NCBI GenBank assembly: GCA_004380135.1
Contig: QXCR01000036.1
Span: 62,001-126,000, forward strand
DNA length: 64,000 nt
Direction of reading: 5' to 3'
Origin: Stemphylium vesicarium
Taxonomy: Eukaryota; Ascomycota; Dothideomycetes; Pleosporales; Pleosporaceae
Shown: positions 22,055 to 32,895 of the stretch, piece by piece
How the letters are laid out: the number at the start of each line of letters is the position of its first letter
Position numbering within the stretch: the first letter of the stretch is position 1
The notes under the pieces: model-generated
Seen by the model: only the letters and a program-made list of their open reading frames with translations
What the model was told of the DNA's origin: nothing
Databases searched by the model: none
Made by a program: the position numbers and the translations under genes

Positions 22055-23047
22055 ATGGCAAGTCACGACTACTACGGACAGGGCCAAGGCCACGACCAGG
22101 GCTACGGATACAGCCATGATGGCGCAAACCAGCAACAGCACAGCTACGGGGGCTACAACCAAGGACATCCTCCTCAAGCTCAGGGATATGGGCAACCCCC
22201 AACTGATCAATATGGCCAAGGACACCACAGTCCATACCCGCCAGCCCAGGTCAGTATTCTCTCGCAGCATCGGCGCAAACGGTCGCATCCACGTTCAGCT
22301 ACTAACCACCTTGCAGAGCCCTTACCCACCGCCATCCCATGATCCCTATGGACAACCTCCTCAGCATGGCTATGGTGCTCCGCCTCCGCCTGTAGGCCAG
22401 TACCAACACAATTACGAGCCGAACCGCAGCGCCTCTCCGTACCCGCCTCCAGCGCACCACCAACAAAGCTACCAAGATCCAAATCAACAATACGGTGCAT
22501 CTCAGCAGCAGAGCTACCACGATCCTCAGCAAGGCTATGGTGCGCCTCAATACGGTCAACCGGGCGCACCGGGTGGCCCTGGTGAAGAAGATCGTGGCCT
22601 CGGCTCAGCTTTGGTCGGGGGAGCAGGCGGTGCTTTCGTTGGGAATAAGCTTGGGGGTGGAACACTTGGTACCCTGGGAGGCGCGCTTTTGGGTGCTGTC
22701 GCAGCCAACATGGTACCTGACAAGTAAGCTAAATGAGTCGTTTGGACATGTTCGTGGAACTATGCTGACTCGTTCGAAGGAAAGAGAAGAAGAAGCACAA
22801 AAAAAAGCGTAGCAGCAGCCACGGCTCTGATCACGGCTCCCACCACTCCCACCACGGTTCACACCACGGTTCGCACCACGATTCGCATCACGGATCGCAC
22901 CATGGGTCGCATCATGGCTCTCATCACGGGTCTTCGCACCACTCGCACCACAGCTCCTCTGGGCACAAGCACAAACACAGGAGTCATAGTAGAAGCCACA
23001 GCAGGGGCAAGAGCAGCTCTAGCTCATCTAGCAGCGACTCGGACTAG
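22055..23047 (+). CDS. Gly/Tyr/Gln-rich glycine-zipper protein with a Ser-His-His repeat tail
   Basis: Exons 22055-22249, 22317-22723 and 22780-23047 (introns 67 and 56 bp; a ctaac branch-like site precedes the first acceptor), 289 aa. Three parts are visible. Residues ~1-155 are low-complexity, with Tyr-Gly, Gln-Gln and Pro-Pro runs. Residues ~160-198 form a glycine-zipper-like hydrophobic stretch (GSALVGGAGGAFVGNKLGGG, then LGGALLGAVAANM), which could insert in or pack against membranes. After the second intron comes a basic KKKHKKKR patch, about ten His-His pairs in a Gly-Ser/His repeat, and a Ser/Arg and Ser-Asp tail. Glycine-zipper proteins with similar fronts are common in filamentous fungi and often stress-linked, but I assign no function. 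The His repeat could bind metal. Confidence 0.8.
22841..22953 (+). repeat. Imperfect 12-nt tandem repeat coding for His-His-Gly-Ser
   Basis: About nine imperfect copies of a CAC-CAC-GGT-TCG unit with third-base changes (CAT, GGA, GGG, TCT) and a few substitutions such as GAT for GGT. The frame is kept throughout, so length changes would alter the protein by four-residue steps. Confidence 0.75.
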
Positions 23048-23569
23048 ACATTGAGCCCATGATGGCGGTTGGGACTAATCTTGTGAGCGCGATGTTTCTA
23101 CGGCATCACATTATTTTGTAGGTTGTTGGATAGGGTGTCATAATGAAGAGTATCATTTTATCTTAGCTCATGTTGAGTGACTGTTCGGTACACGCCTCTC
23201 TATGTAAATTTTATCGCTGGTCGCAGTCTTGAGAGGCAGAAAACACTTCAAGTAGGTATGGCGCTAGTGTCTATGTGTATGTACCGGGATAAGCTAGCTT
23301 TACTATCTGTGACACTGATATCCCAGGACTGGGCGTGCGTCGACGCACATCTATAGACTTCGACAGTGGGTCCATCTGAACCCTAACTTACACCAAAAGA
23401 GGCTAAGCGTGCTGCAGCCCTTTTTCTCCACTAAGTTACTCATCGCCGCCGCAAATTCCAAAGCAGCCCCGCAACGACACTGAGAAGTTGCGGAATAAGT
23501 TTGCCCGACATTTGCTCTGCTGCAAAAATACCTGGACCACCTTTTGCAACTACTTGCACCAACACAACC
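23048..23569. other. Intergenic region
   Basis: About 520 bp: 3' end of the glycine-zipper gene and promoter of the TPR gene. An in-frame upstream ATG at 23501 could extend the next protein by 23 residues. Confidence 0.5.
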
Positions 23570-26356
23570 ATGGCTGACGTGTTTTTGAGTTTCTTCCGCA
23601 GTTCCTTACCCGATGAACTTGCGGCAGTAATCGAGACTAGCATCAAAGCAACCGAATCAGGCGATTTCCAGTCCGTGCTGCAGTTGCAGGAGGCACAGAT
23701 ATTGTTGGGCCACCAGGACGATGAGACTACCAAGGAGGTCAACAGGAGCGATTTCGGACTCTGGAGCGACTATATTTTCCATCGCCTGGGATTAATCCTG
23801 TCCAAGCGGAACGAAGAGGAGTCGACTCCCATAAAGGAGACAGCATCGTATCGAGAGCATGTCTATTTCTTGATTGCAGTCGCAGCATTACATGCATTCT
23901 TGCAATCGAATGTCACTGGTCCCCCGTTACCCTTCAAATCGGCTGAGGTGTTGCTGCCGAAGGACACTGCGGCTGACGCGAAAGCTCTCAGTAGTGCGCG
24001 CGCAGAGCTCGTGGCATCACTGAGTGCAGACGGTGTTGCAGCGTATAGACTCACCCCCAACATCGAATTGCTATGCTTGGCGCATACCATCCTGATCAGT
24101 CCGCCCATCCAGAAGAACATCCCGATATCAGCATGGGCAAAGCTCCGGGTAGACTTTGTACATCAAAGACTGCTCAGTGAGCCGGCACCAAGCTTGCAGG
24201 ATGCCATTTACGACAACCTGAAGGTTGTAGAGGACTTGCTGCGGAACTCAGCAAAGAGCGTGGAGATCAAGGATCTTTATACCAGCTTTCTGCTAGAGCG
24301 TGCAGCCATTCACACACATCACAGTCTCGACAAGAAAGCTAGGACGGATCTCGACCAGGCGACCACTGACCGCAAGTTTGAGTTCGCACTCACAGGATTG
24401 ATGGGCAAGAGAACCAAGTTCCAACAGAAAGATACTAGTCAATTAATCGTGCTCGCTCGGAGCGCGGGATCAGAGGCGAACGGTGCCTCGGGTGAGACCT
24501 CAAAACCAAAGGCACTTGATTTGAACGACGACACATTGCTTGAATCAATTTCTTTCACCAATAACACCGCGTCAACGGAGATCAAGGACGAGTCGACGAT
24601 TTCCGAATCTCTCACATCGATGGATCCTTCAAACCAGCCACTGCTCGATCCCCTCGACTCTGTCATCATGCTGTCACTGGCTGAGAGCATCAAGAATACC
24701 AATCCTGCGGACGGCCTTACGCGCGAGCAAACTGAGCCATATGCGACGCGAGTGTTGGAGGGTGGAAGTTCAAATTGGCAGGTCTACACCCAAGCCCTTC
24801 TTGTGCGAAGTCGTATCGAAGGGTACAAGTCGCGCACAATGGAGCGTGGTCTATTACAATTGCAAGCACTTGTCGATCAAGTCATCGCGGAGACGTCTGG
24901 CGACGCCACTACTGATGCAGAGACGGGTGAGAAGGTTACTTCTTTCTTACCACAAGCGAAACAAGAAGAGGCAGCATCAGTTGAGGAGCGCCTCCGCTAT
25001 GTCTTTCCGCTCTGCTCTCCATCGCGTTGGGAGCTCGAAGCTGAGCTCGCAGCCCGCTGGGTCTCCTTGGGTGGTTTGCGATCTGCGCTTGAAATTTATG
25101 AGAGACTGGAGATGTGGGCTGAAGCAGCACTATGCTACGCAGCTACCGAGAAGGAAGACCGGGCGCGCAAGATGGTCAGGAGACAACTCTTCCACGCCAC
25201 TAGCGGCGACGAAGAAAATGTCGATTTGGATGAAGAGAAGTGGGAGGGTGCTGAACGCGATCCGCCACCAGCTGAGGCACCACGGTACTACTGCATTCTG
25301 GGCGATATCGACAACGATCTATCGATGTACGAAAAGGCCTGGGAAGTATCTGGCAAACGATACGCTCGTGCCCAGCGTTCGCTCGGTCAGCGATACATCG
25401 CAGCGCGCAACTACGAGAAAGCGGCAGAAGCCTACTCCCTATCACTGAAGATCAACACTCTGCACCACCCAGCATGGTTCGCACTCGGCTGTGCCTACCT
25501 CGAGCTTATGCAATTCAAGAGCGCAGTGGAGTCCTTCTCCCGCTGTGTGCAGCTCGACGACCAAGACGCAGAGGCCTGGAGCAACCTCGCAGCATCCCTT
25601 CTACATCTACGACCCAAAGTAACCGAGAACGAAGTCGGCGAGATAGAAGAGAAGAGGGTTACAAACCATCCCCGCACCGACGCGCTAAAGGCCTTCAAAC
25701 GTGCCGCAACAATCAAACACGACGACTTCCGTATCTGGAACAACGTCCTCGCCGTCAGCGCCTCCACAAACCCCCCATCATGGGCTGACGTCATAACAGC
25801 CCAACGCCGCATTTGTGAACTACGCGGCCAAACCGACGGCGAGAAATGCGTGGACGCGGAAATCATCGATATGCTCGTCAAACACGTCGTCTCAGCCGAA
25901 GAAGGCTTTGACATCTCGCGACCAGGTCTTCCACGCATGGTAACCGATCTGGTGGAAAAGCACATCAAGCCACTCATCACCGTATCCCCTAAACTCTGGC
26001 TCGTCCTAGCTACGCTTTACACGCACACCAAGCGTCCTTCTTCGGCGCTGGAATGCCACGAGAAGGCCTGGCGCGCGGTTACTTCGCAGCCGAAATGGGA
26101 GTCTGGAACGGAGGTGGAGTGGAATGCTGTTGTCGAGATGACTGTTGATCTAGTGGATGCGTATGAGACGCTGGGGCCCCGTGAGCGTACGGAGGGTCTC
26201 GCCGGAGGTAGCGGCGACCTTGTGGCCAAGGACTGGAAGTTCAAGAGTAGGAGTGCGGTAAGGAGTGTCATGGGCAAAGGAAAGGATAACTGGGAGGATT
26301 CAGCTGGGTGGGAAAAGCTGGTTGAGAGACTGGAGGAGTTGAAGGGTAGAGATTGA
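23570..26356 (+). CDS. TPR-repeat protein, TTC27/Emw1 family
   Basis: A single exon of 928 aa from ATG 23570, which has a good context (acaaccATGG). The in-frame ATG at 23501 would add 23 residues unlike the rest. The N-terminal half is helical, with the family-like segment YREHVYFLIAVAALHAFLQSN and the motif LIVLARS. The C-terminal half has tetratricopeptide repeats: YCILGDIDNDLSMYEKAWEVS, RSLGQRYIAARNYEKAAEAY, AWFALGCAYLELMQFKSAVE, AWSNLAASLLH and FRIWNNVLAVS. Yeast Emw1 and human TTC27 share this layout; Emw1 is essential and affects cell-wall integrity. As a TPR protein it should act as an assembly or chaperone-type adaptor. Confidence 0.88.
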   Translation: MADVFLSFFRSSLPDELAAVIETSIKATESGDFQSVLQLQEAQILLGHQDDETTKEVNRSDFGLWSDYIFHRLGLILSKRNEEESTPIKETASYREHVYFLIAVAALHAFLQSNVTGPPLPFKSAEVLLPKDTAADAKALSSARAELVASLSADGVAAYRLTPNIELLCLAHTILISPPIQKNIPISAWAKLRVDFVHQRLLSEPAPSLQDAIYDNLKVVEDLLRNSAKSVEIKDLYTSFLLERAAIHTHHSLDKKARTDLDQATTDRKFEFALTGLMGKRTKFQQKDTSQLIVLARSAGSEANGASGETSKPKALDLNDDTLLESISFTNNTASTEIKDESTISESLTSMDPSNQPLLDPLDSVIMLSLAESIKNTNPADGLTREQTEPYATRVLEGGSSNWQVYTQALLVRSRIEGYKSRTMERGLLQLQALVDQVIAETSGDATTDAETGEKVTSFLPQAKQEEAASVEERLRYVFPLCSPSRWELEAELAARWVSLGGLRSALEIYERLEMWAEAALCYAATEKEDRARKMVRRQLFHATSGDEENVDLDEEKWEGAERDPPPAEAPRYYCILGDIDNDLSMYEKAWEVSGKRYARAQRSLGQRYIAARNYEKAAEAYSLSLKINTLHHPAWFALGCAYLELMQFKSAVESFSRCVQLDDQDAEAWSNLAASLLHLRPKVTENEVGEIEEKRVTNHPRTDALKAFKRAATIKHDDFRIWNNVLAVSASTNPPSWADVITAQRRICELRGQTDGEKCVDAEIIDMLVKHVVSAEEGFDISRPGLPRMVTDLVEKHIKPLITVSPKLWLVLATLYTHTKRPSSALECHEKAWRAVTSQPKWESGTEVEWNAVVEMTVDLVDAYETLGPRERTEGLAGGSGDLVAKDWKFKSRSAVRSVMGKGKDNWEDSAGWEKLVERLEELKGRD

Positions 26357-26967
26357 ATGGGGTTGGTGTCTTTGAGGGGAAGCAAGGGGTGGATGTAGGT
26401 AGTGACGTCTTTTGATAGGATACAAAAGTTTTTGGCAATTCACGTTGGCGCCATTCGATTTGCGGGAGAGCGTGTGTGACAGTGAATCTATGCATAGATT
26501 ATGGTATGGTTATACGGTGTTTTCGCAGCTTGGTCTGTCGCATAGATGGAATCTGAAGAGCTATATATATACTCTTTGAGTATGGATGCATTTTGCAGCT
26601 TCCACTACGAGCGGTCATGATGGTGAAGTACCCTCATGCTGGAAATTGAAATGGATTTGCAACGGAAAACCGTGTAGAATTAGGGCATCAAGATGCGCGG
26701 AAGGAGGCATTGGGAACCTCGCTTGGGCGAATACTACATGATGAAACCTGGAGTATAAGTAAGCCCATCAAGAATGATTCTCTTCGTGAGATTTGGCTGT
26801 TATGCATCATTCAAGGTATGCGCAGCAACATTGAGGCATCCTTGTCACTATTGGAGACTGGATATCTTGTGGAGGCTAAAAAAAGGAAGAGTGCTTCTTC
26901 CATCCAAACTTTCCATCAGCATCACTGCCGTCCACCATTCATAACGGTGGGAGCGGCAAAAAGAGAA
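26357..26967. other. Intergenic region before tRNA-Lys
   Basis: About 600 bp with the 3' UTR of the TPR gene and the sequence 3' of the tRNA (which is on the minus strand). A short plus-strand frame at 26710-27000 has no support. Confidence 0.5.
26958..26962 (-). terminator. RNA polymerase III T-run terminator
   Basis: On the minus strand a TTTTT run lies six bases after the tRNA 3' end, the normal Pol III termination signal. Confidence 0.7.
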
Positions 26968-27073
26968 AGCCCGACGTGGGGGTCGAACCCACAACCTTGA
27001 GATTTGAAACAATCGTGTCTTTTAGGACGTGATAACTAAGAGTCTCACGCTCTACCGATTGAGCTAGCCGGGC
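26968..27073 (-). tRNA. tRNA-Lys (anticodon CTT) with a 33-nt intron
   Basis: Read on the minus strand, the acceptor stem is GCCCGGC paired with GTCGGGC (one G-U pair), followed by a T discriminator as in fungal tRNA-Lys. The D arm is GCTCAATCGGTAGAGC, the anticodon stem TGAGA/TCTCA around loop CTCTTAA, and the T arm GTGGGTTCGACCCCCAC, which contains the B box. The anticodon CTT is at 27040-27038. A 33-nt intron (27036-27004) sits one base after the anticodon, the usual place. The mature tRNA is 73 nt before CCA addition. CTT decodes AAG, the favoured lysine codon in the eEF3 gene here. Confidence 0.96.
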
Positions 27074-30000
27074 TGTTGTTGCTTTCGATGGAAGAAAGTT
27101 GATGCAAAATATACATATTGTTAAGTTTTGCGAGAGCTGGGCTCAAACTGCAAAATCTGCAAGATTTTTAATTGAGTGTTGAAAATCTTGTGGGTGGCAT
27201 GCAGAGTTTGCCAGTTTGCCAGTTTCCGACAACCCCGCCTCTTCTAGGACTCCAACCCCACTAACGAACGCAGCCGCATTTGGAACCAACGATGTAACCC
27301 CCATCTTTGAACTGCCGCGCCGTCAAAGCTTGCTCGGCTTACTGGCACTAACTTCTCGAATGCTTATGAGAGAAAAAAGCGCCATGGTTTTCCCTGCTGA
27401 TTGATGCTTCAAACACTGATGGTAGTTATCGGCGACTCCGCAATAGGACGACGTCGAACATGAATAGGGCCGACTTGCGGACAGACCATCGACACGATCT
27501 ATAGCGCGTTGTTCTGCCTCGTGAGGCATGTTTCTGTTGCCTAGTGCCAGGCCTGCAAGACATATGCACGACATATACTGGTAAACACCCCTGTCCCTGC
27601 TTAGCTGGGCAGATCTTCCACACTCGGACTTCGATATGCCTCTCGCGGCTAACGCACGATGCTTTCATGACGAGGACTAACGCGTATGACGGTGGCGAAG
27701 CACAGGAGTCTTGCTCTTCGGTCAGAAATAAGCTCACGGTGCGTCTACCCGAAGGACGCCTACGATGTCGTTAATTAGGTGAGGGCAAGCCTTGTGAATG
27801 CTTGGTACCCAAGATCAAGGTAGTTGATGTTTCGGCGCGACGCTCATGGATGTGATTGTTCTGCAGATGGTGGCGCGGTCCGAAGGGTAGTATTAGTGAA
27901 TGCAACACTAGTCTTTCCAGATCTGACGATAACACATACCAGGCAGAACTGTTAAGCTGTTCGGGGGGGGGGGCTTTGTGTAGACCGCGCGCTTTGGGCG
28001 AGTCGCGAGACAAGTGCAATTCCGAGTGCGACTGCCTTGGGCGGTATGAAACCCTCGTGACGTCAATTTCAACTTCACTAACATCATCACACCACGTCGC
28101 TGCTTCCTTGGCTTGGTAGAAACTCCCAGACACAATACTTTGCATCCTGAGTGCTACTCTAATGGCAACCGCAGATGATGAGATTTAGGCAGCAGTTTGG
28201 AGTCAAAGGCGCCGATCAACCAACATCCTTCAACGGCCCCAAATGCAGAAAGAGTCACGAATGGATGCGTCTCAACACCATTCCATTGATCAGTTAGAAC
28301 GGGAAAGCGACGCGGTATTCGAAGCACTCGGTCACAACAGATAGCTACGTTCCAGCTGCTACCTTTACCCGACAGCGTGGGCCATGCCATAATTGGTTTT
28401 GAAAAGAACTCGATTTCAATTCCTACCAGGATATCTGTCCGACTCTAGAAGACACCGCAGACCGACATGGTCACGATCGCCACACTTGCCTAAGAGCTGG
28501 CTGTGCAGTACCCGGTTTTGAGGTCGGTAACTGCTTTCCTACCTAGCGAATGAACCCACGCGGCCCACACTATCTCTACGATGCGGTGCATGTGTATGAA
28601 TGGGGGGCATGTGAATTTTAGGTTGACACAAAGAAAGGAGCAGCATGGCAGAATCATGGACGCCCGCACCGCGAAACGAGATTTCTCGATTTGAGGCGAA
28701 GCAGAATTGACTTTCTAATAACATAGACCGCAGCTTTTAACGAGTTGTAAATACCCCACGGATAAAGTCACGGTGGTGATAGATGGTCTGGCAAAGTAAC
28801 TGCCTGCATGAGTTCGGCCATTTCAAGTTGCTTTACCGGTCTATGGATACCTCTGCGGCTTCTGCACCACTGTAGCTTGTCTCGCTGAGTGCCGTATCGG
28901 CATCTTTTCAGGGTTCTCACAGAAGCGTGAAGATCGCTACGTGACACAAGGATCCCGTCTACTCCACAGCACGGTAGCACCTGCCTGAAGGATCGAGACA
29001 CAGCCTCGAATTTTCTCGAGCCGAAACAACTCACTCCGCATCCGACTCCGAAGATCGTATTCAGCCGCCGGCAACTCCTTCCAAACAAGGCCCCCCAAAG
29101 TCGGACCATCCCACGATGAAGCTTGGTTCGCATAGAATGTGCACACGCGTTCAAACAACTAAGCTTCCGCAAGGCATATGACAAGGCCGACACATGGCCG
29201 TTTTCGATGTGACAGGTGCTTACTGCTCCATAGTACAAGTGTCGATGTGGTCCAAGGGATACTGTTTACAAGACATGCCCCTGTTGACCTCCATTTTTTC
29301 GTGGGGTTAAGACTAGTGGTGGAGTTCACTCCGCATCGGCCTCCCCGATGATAGGCTTGCTCGCTACTCTGACACGCTACTCTCGTCTGGAGTGTCACTC
29401 CCCTTATAGAATGGAACCATCAATTGACTTCACGTGAACCAGTCGATCCCTGCCATGCTAGCTTGTTCAATACGGCAGTGTTTCACCCCGATGACACCTC
29501 GGTACCGCCAATATGGTGACGGGAATTCCCAATTAAGGAGGGTTTACGTCTGTTTTATCGATTGATGTTGGTTTATCCAAGGATGAAAGATGACGTCTTG
29601 ACGTAAGTACTTGGTCCGTCAGAGGTGAGAAGAAGAGTAAATTGATATTGTGATGGTAGATCAGTCTTTAACCAGATGTTGGTTCTGAATTCAGATTGAC
29701 GAGAGTTCCAAGTGTCTTCCACATAACCAAGCATGGACCAAGACGGTGACGGCGAGCCTCGTCTGACGCGGGTATCGCTCTCGGCCAAACCCACTTAGGC
29801 TACTTGCGTCAGCATACACAGAAGCACGTTCAACGCCAAAGTGCCTACGCAAGAATACCCACTGTCATGCTTCCACAAAGGATCCACCCTTTCGTGGCTC
29901 TGCATTGGCGAGGAGTCTAGGCTGGGCAGGAAGCATCTTTTCCACGTACCTTCTGCATCAGACCGCATGACATCACGCTCCAAACACCCCATTCTACCAC

Positions 30001-31428
30001 TCCGAATACTATCCAAATATAACAAGCTTGCACATGCAGGAACGCGTACCCTTTCTCTACCCGCTACACGCACCATCTGCCGATGCCAAACCCAAAATAC
30101 GAGGCCTACTCGAGGCAGCAACATGTCGACCCATGATCCCGGCCTCAGACACGGGTTTCAAGACATACGGGCGGTACCGCCGTTCGGCGCCAATGCTACG
30201 GTTCGGCCAATAACCTGAAATCCATGCATCCAGAACGGTGTCAGGATGCTTCCATCTCACGTCAATGACCATGGCGCTCGGTGGATATATTGCGAAGGCG
30301 GGTTTAGTCTTCTCGGGATCTCGTTGAATTGCTTAGTAGCGTGTGAGGATCTGTTATCAACTAACTTCTTCTGAGCAGATTAAGCATCCAAGGCGGATAC
30401 ATGTGCTCTTTCGCAAGCGAACAGAATCCTTCAAGAATGACATATCGATAGACGCGTAGCAAAAGTAGAACAACAAGAACGCGGCCCGGAGCAACGGCTT
30501 TGCGGCTTAGTAATTCAAACAGTGCAGCCGAGATGCAGTGACCGCGCAGCGGATCAGGCAGGTAAAAGCAAAAGTCTAAACAGCTCATCATCGTCAGGCG
30601 ACGAGATCGCGCATGCACGATGCGCGCAGCGGGTCAGGTTTCAACAAGAAAGCCCTTGCGTGGTGCATGTATGCATGCTAACAGCCGACAACGGGTCAGG
30701 CTGTCCCCAAGGCAGAAGTGCATAATGCATCTAGAACGATCAAAGTAAACACCAAGATCAACAACCGCATCAACCAAGGCAAAAAGGGAACGGAAAAACT
30801 TATGTGACCGGCGCACACTCCGCTCGTGAAAGTGGAGAGCGCGACAGAGCCTTTCAGACGCTCCTCAGGTCCGTGAGTTTCGGGCGGGCATGATGGAGTT
30901 TGCAAAAAAACGCTGATAACTAGGCCCATTCTTGCCGCGGCTTGCCCAAGTACGGTAATGAGCGAGGTTTAGTTTACGTGAGGCGTCCAACTTAACCCTG
31001 GGTAGTTTATACTCGGGGTTTGAGGCTGTGCACGTCTATGCGGCCAATCGGCTGCCGTTGGCATCACGTGTCAGGCCCCGAACCCTTGATGCGCATCTTC
31101 GCGACAGGAACCTGCAGTAGCTCCGAAAGACGCAGCGGCGCTGATACAAGCTTGTGAAACGGGTGGGAGCTTTTGATACACCGCTTGTGCGTGCGGAAGC
31201 GGACTGAGATCGAAAAAAGGGGGTGGATGAAAGATTGTAAGGCCGAGAATAATTTGTTCCATTTGCACATGCAAGGTTGAGTGAAAGCAAACGATGAAAC
31301 GTCTGGAAAGAGAACCCCCGCCCAACCTATCTAAACCACACATTGTAACCAAAAGGAAAATCTAACCTATCACACAACGCCCGCCAAGCACTTCCGCTAT
31401 GATGACTTACCGGTCGCCCTGCACAGCC
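27074..31428. other. Gene-poor 4.35-kb region
   Basis: I found no coding gene I can support. Frames reach 156 codons (28768-29238, -). Two short minus-strand frames, 28937-29158 and 30057-30272, read like protein but match no family I know and do not connect through obvious GT-AG introns; they may be relics. There are no LTRs, transposase motifs or long repeats. A run of 11 G occurs at 27963-27973. The right end is the 3' flank of the Myb gene. Confidence 0.5.
27963..27973 (+). repeat. Homopolymer run of 11 G
   Basis: Eleven consecutive G. It is likely length-variable and prone to sequencing error. Confidence 0.8.
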
Positions 31429-32895
31429 TCATGAGTGGTAGTAGGGATGGTGTGAATTCCTGGGATCACGATACATTGCCGACGCAGTCGGATCGTAACC
31501 CTGCTGACTTGATGTTGTAGGTGGCGCCGCATGTGGCATTGTGGCATAGGCAGCTCGGCCCGTGGAGGCTGTGTACACAGGACTGTGGGGCATCATTGGT
31601 TGCTGGGCAACTGGATAGGAATTGTAGCCGTAGACGGATGGGCTCGTGGGTGCACCGGTGTGCAGTGGTGATCGCTGGTGCATGTACGAGGTGCTTTGGT
31701 CCCATGACGAGGGAGGTACATTCGAACCCAATGGTGGTGGTGGCTGTGTGTATGCATATTGGGGCATGCTGGCCGCCGAGGACTGATGGCTGCTTTGACC
31801 GGCCATGGCGGTAGGCATGCTGTATGCTTGTGGAGACGACCATGTTGAGTAGGCGTCGTTGTCGAAACTTGACCAGGAGAGTCGGTGTCCTCCGTGTGAT
31901 GGTGTTTGTAGTAGAGAGTCGTACATGCTTGAACTGGGAGACAGGTAGTCATCGTCCTCAGCGAAGACTGATAGTGTAGCGGGTGTGCCACTATCAGATG
32001 GAGAGCTTGGGGCGTTGGGAAGCGCGATACCCTGGTTTTGGTATCGCCGTACAAGAACCGTGTATCTTTGGAATGTTAGGAGAAGGTTTTATATGTGTGG
32101 GCAAGCAGCATACCGGTTCTTGATATCGTTCTTCGATCTCTCCGGGAAGTGCTCGTGTTGAATATCTTTCCAGTGACGTCCAAGCCGTTGGACTGCATCG
32201 ATGAGTGCCGTGTCCTGGCATGACAGTTAGCTTCAAGGGTTCTAGAGATGACCTCAAAATGCTCTGAACTGACATCTCTCTCGCGCCATTCGCTGCGGTC
32301 TAGGTTTGGATCGAGTGACTGCTGCCAACGCTTTGCACATTCTGCTTGGCGGTCAATAAAGTGAAGGAGTTCCGGATTGTGGTGGTACATACGGTCCGCG
32401 CTTCGCGTTCCCACACAACTTGCTACCACTGTCCATCTGGCACTCTTCCGTCAGCAACGTAAAGGCTAACTCGACCGTTGATGCCTACTTTTGGCCGTGT
32501 TCTTCAACTCCTCGTGATAGTAACTGGTCTTCGCTCTTGGACCATTGCCCTTTCTTCAATCCTCCCGCGACGGAGTTGTGCCACCGCTTCCGGCAATCTT
32601 TATTTGTTCGACCAGGGAGGCTGTCGGCAATTCTGCACCTGCACAAGAAGTCAGCTTGGAGTATGAAGACCCAATAATAGAAGCTTACCAATCTTTGACT
32701 TCTCCTTCCCTCACTAATCATGTTAGCTGGTGCTCATAAACGTAAATCCGTTTCCCGGGGATGGATTTCTTCTTGGAAATAGTGATTGTCGTTCTACTGC
32801 AAAGGTCAAGACTCACGTTGAGCTTCAACACCTTCGCGTAGCTTTTGATCTTCTGCCAATGACCATTTTCGGGGTGGGAGACTGTAAGATTCCAT
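31429..32895 (-). CDS. Three-repeat Myb (SANT-type) DNA-binding protein
   Basis: Seven exons on the minus strand: 32895-32817, 32713-32689, 32638-32489, 32436-32393, 32341-32274, 32214-32114 and 32065-31429. Introns are 103, 50, 52, 51, 59 and 48 bp, all GT-AG; the phases agree throughout and give 367 aa. The joins rebuild three Myb repeats. R1 has Trp11, Trp35 and Trp54 (RKWSLAED...KDWCRIADSLPGRTNKDCRKRW), R2 has Trp67, Trp86 and Trp105, and R3 has Trp118, Trp137 and a Tyr157 in the third position. The remaining ~200 residues are Ser/Pro/Gln/Tyr-rich and look like an activation region. It is a likely nuclear transcription regulator, resembling plant-type R2R3/3R Mybs more than the two-repeat FlbD of Aspergillus. 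Targets are unknown. The exons of 25 and 44 nt make the gene easy to miss. Confidence 0.9.

Noticed and set aside
27118..27180. Second tRNA remnant next to tRNA-Lys
   Set aside because: GGGCTCAAACTG is only loosely T-arm-like, with no other arms.
28937..29158. 73-codon minus-strand frame that reads like protein
   Set aside because: Recorded as a possible relic only; I could not connect it to other exons or to a family.
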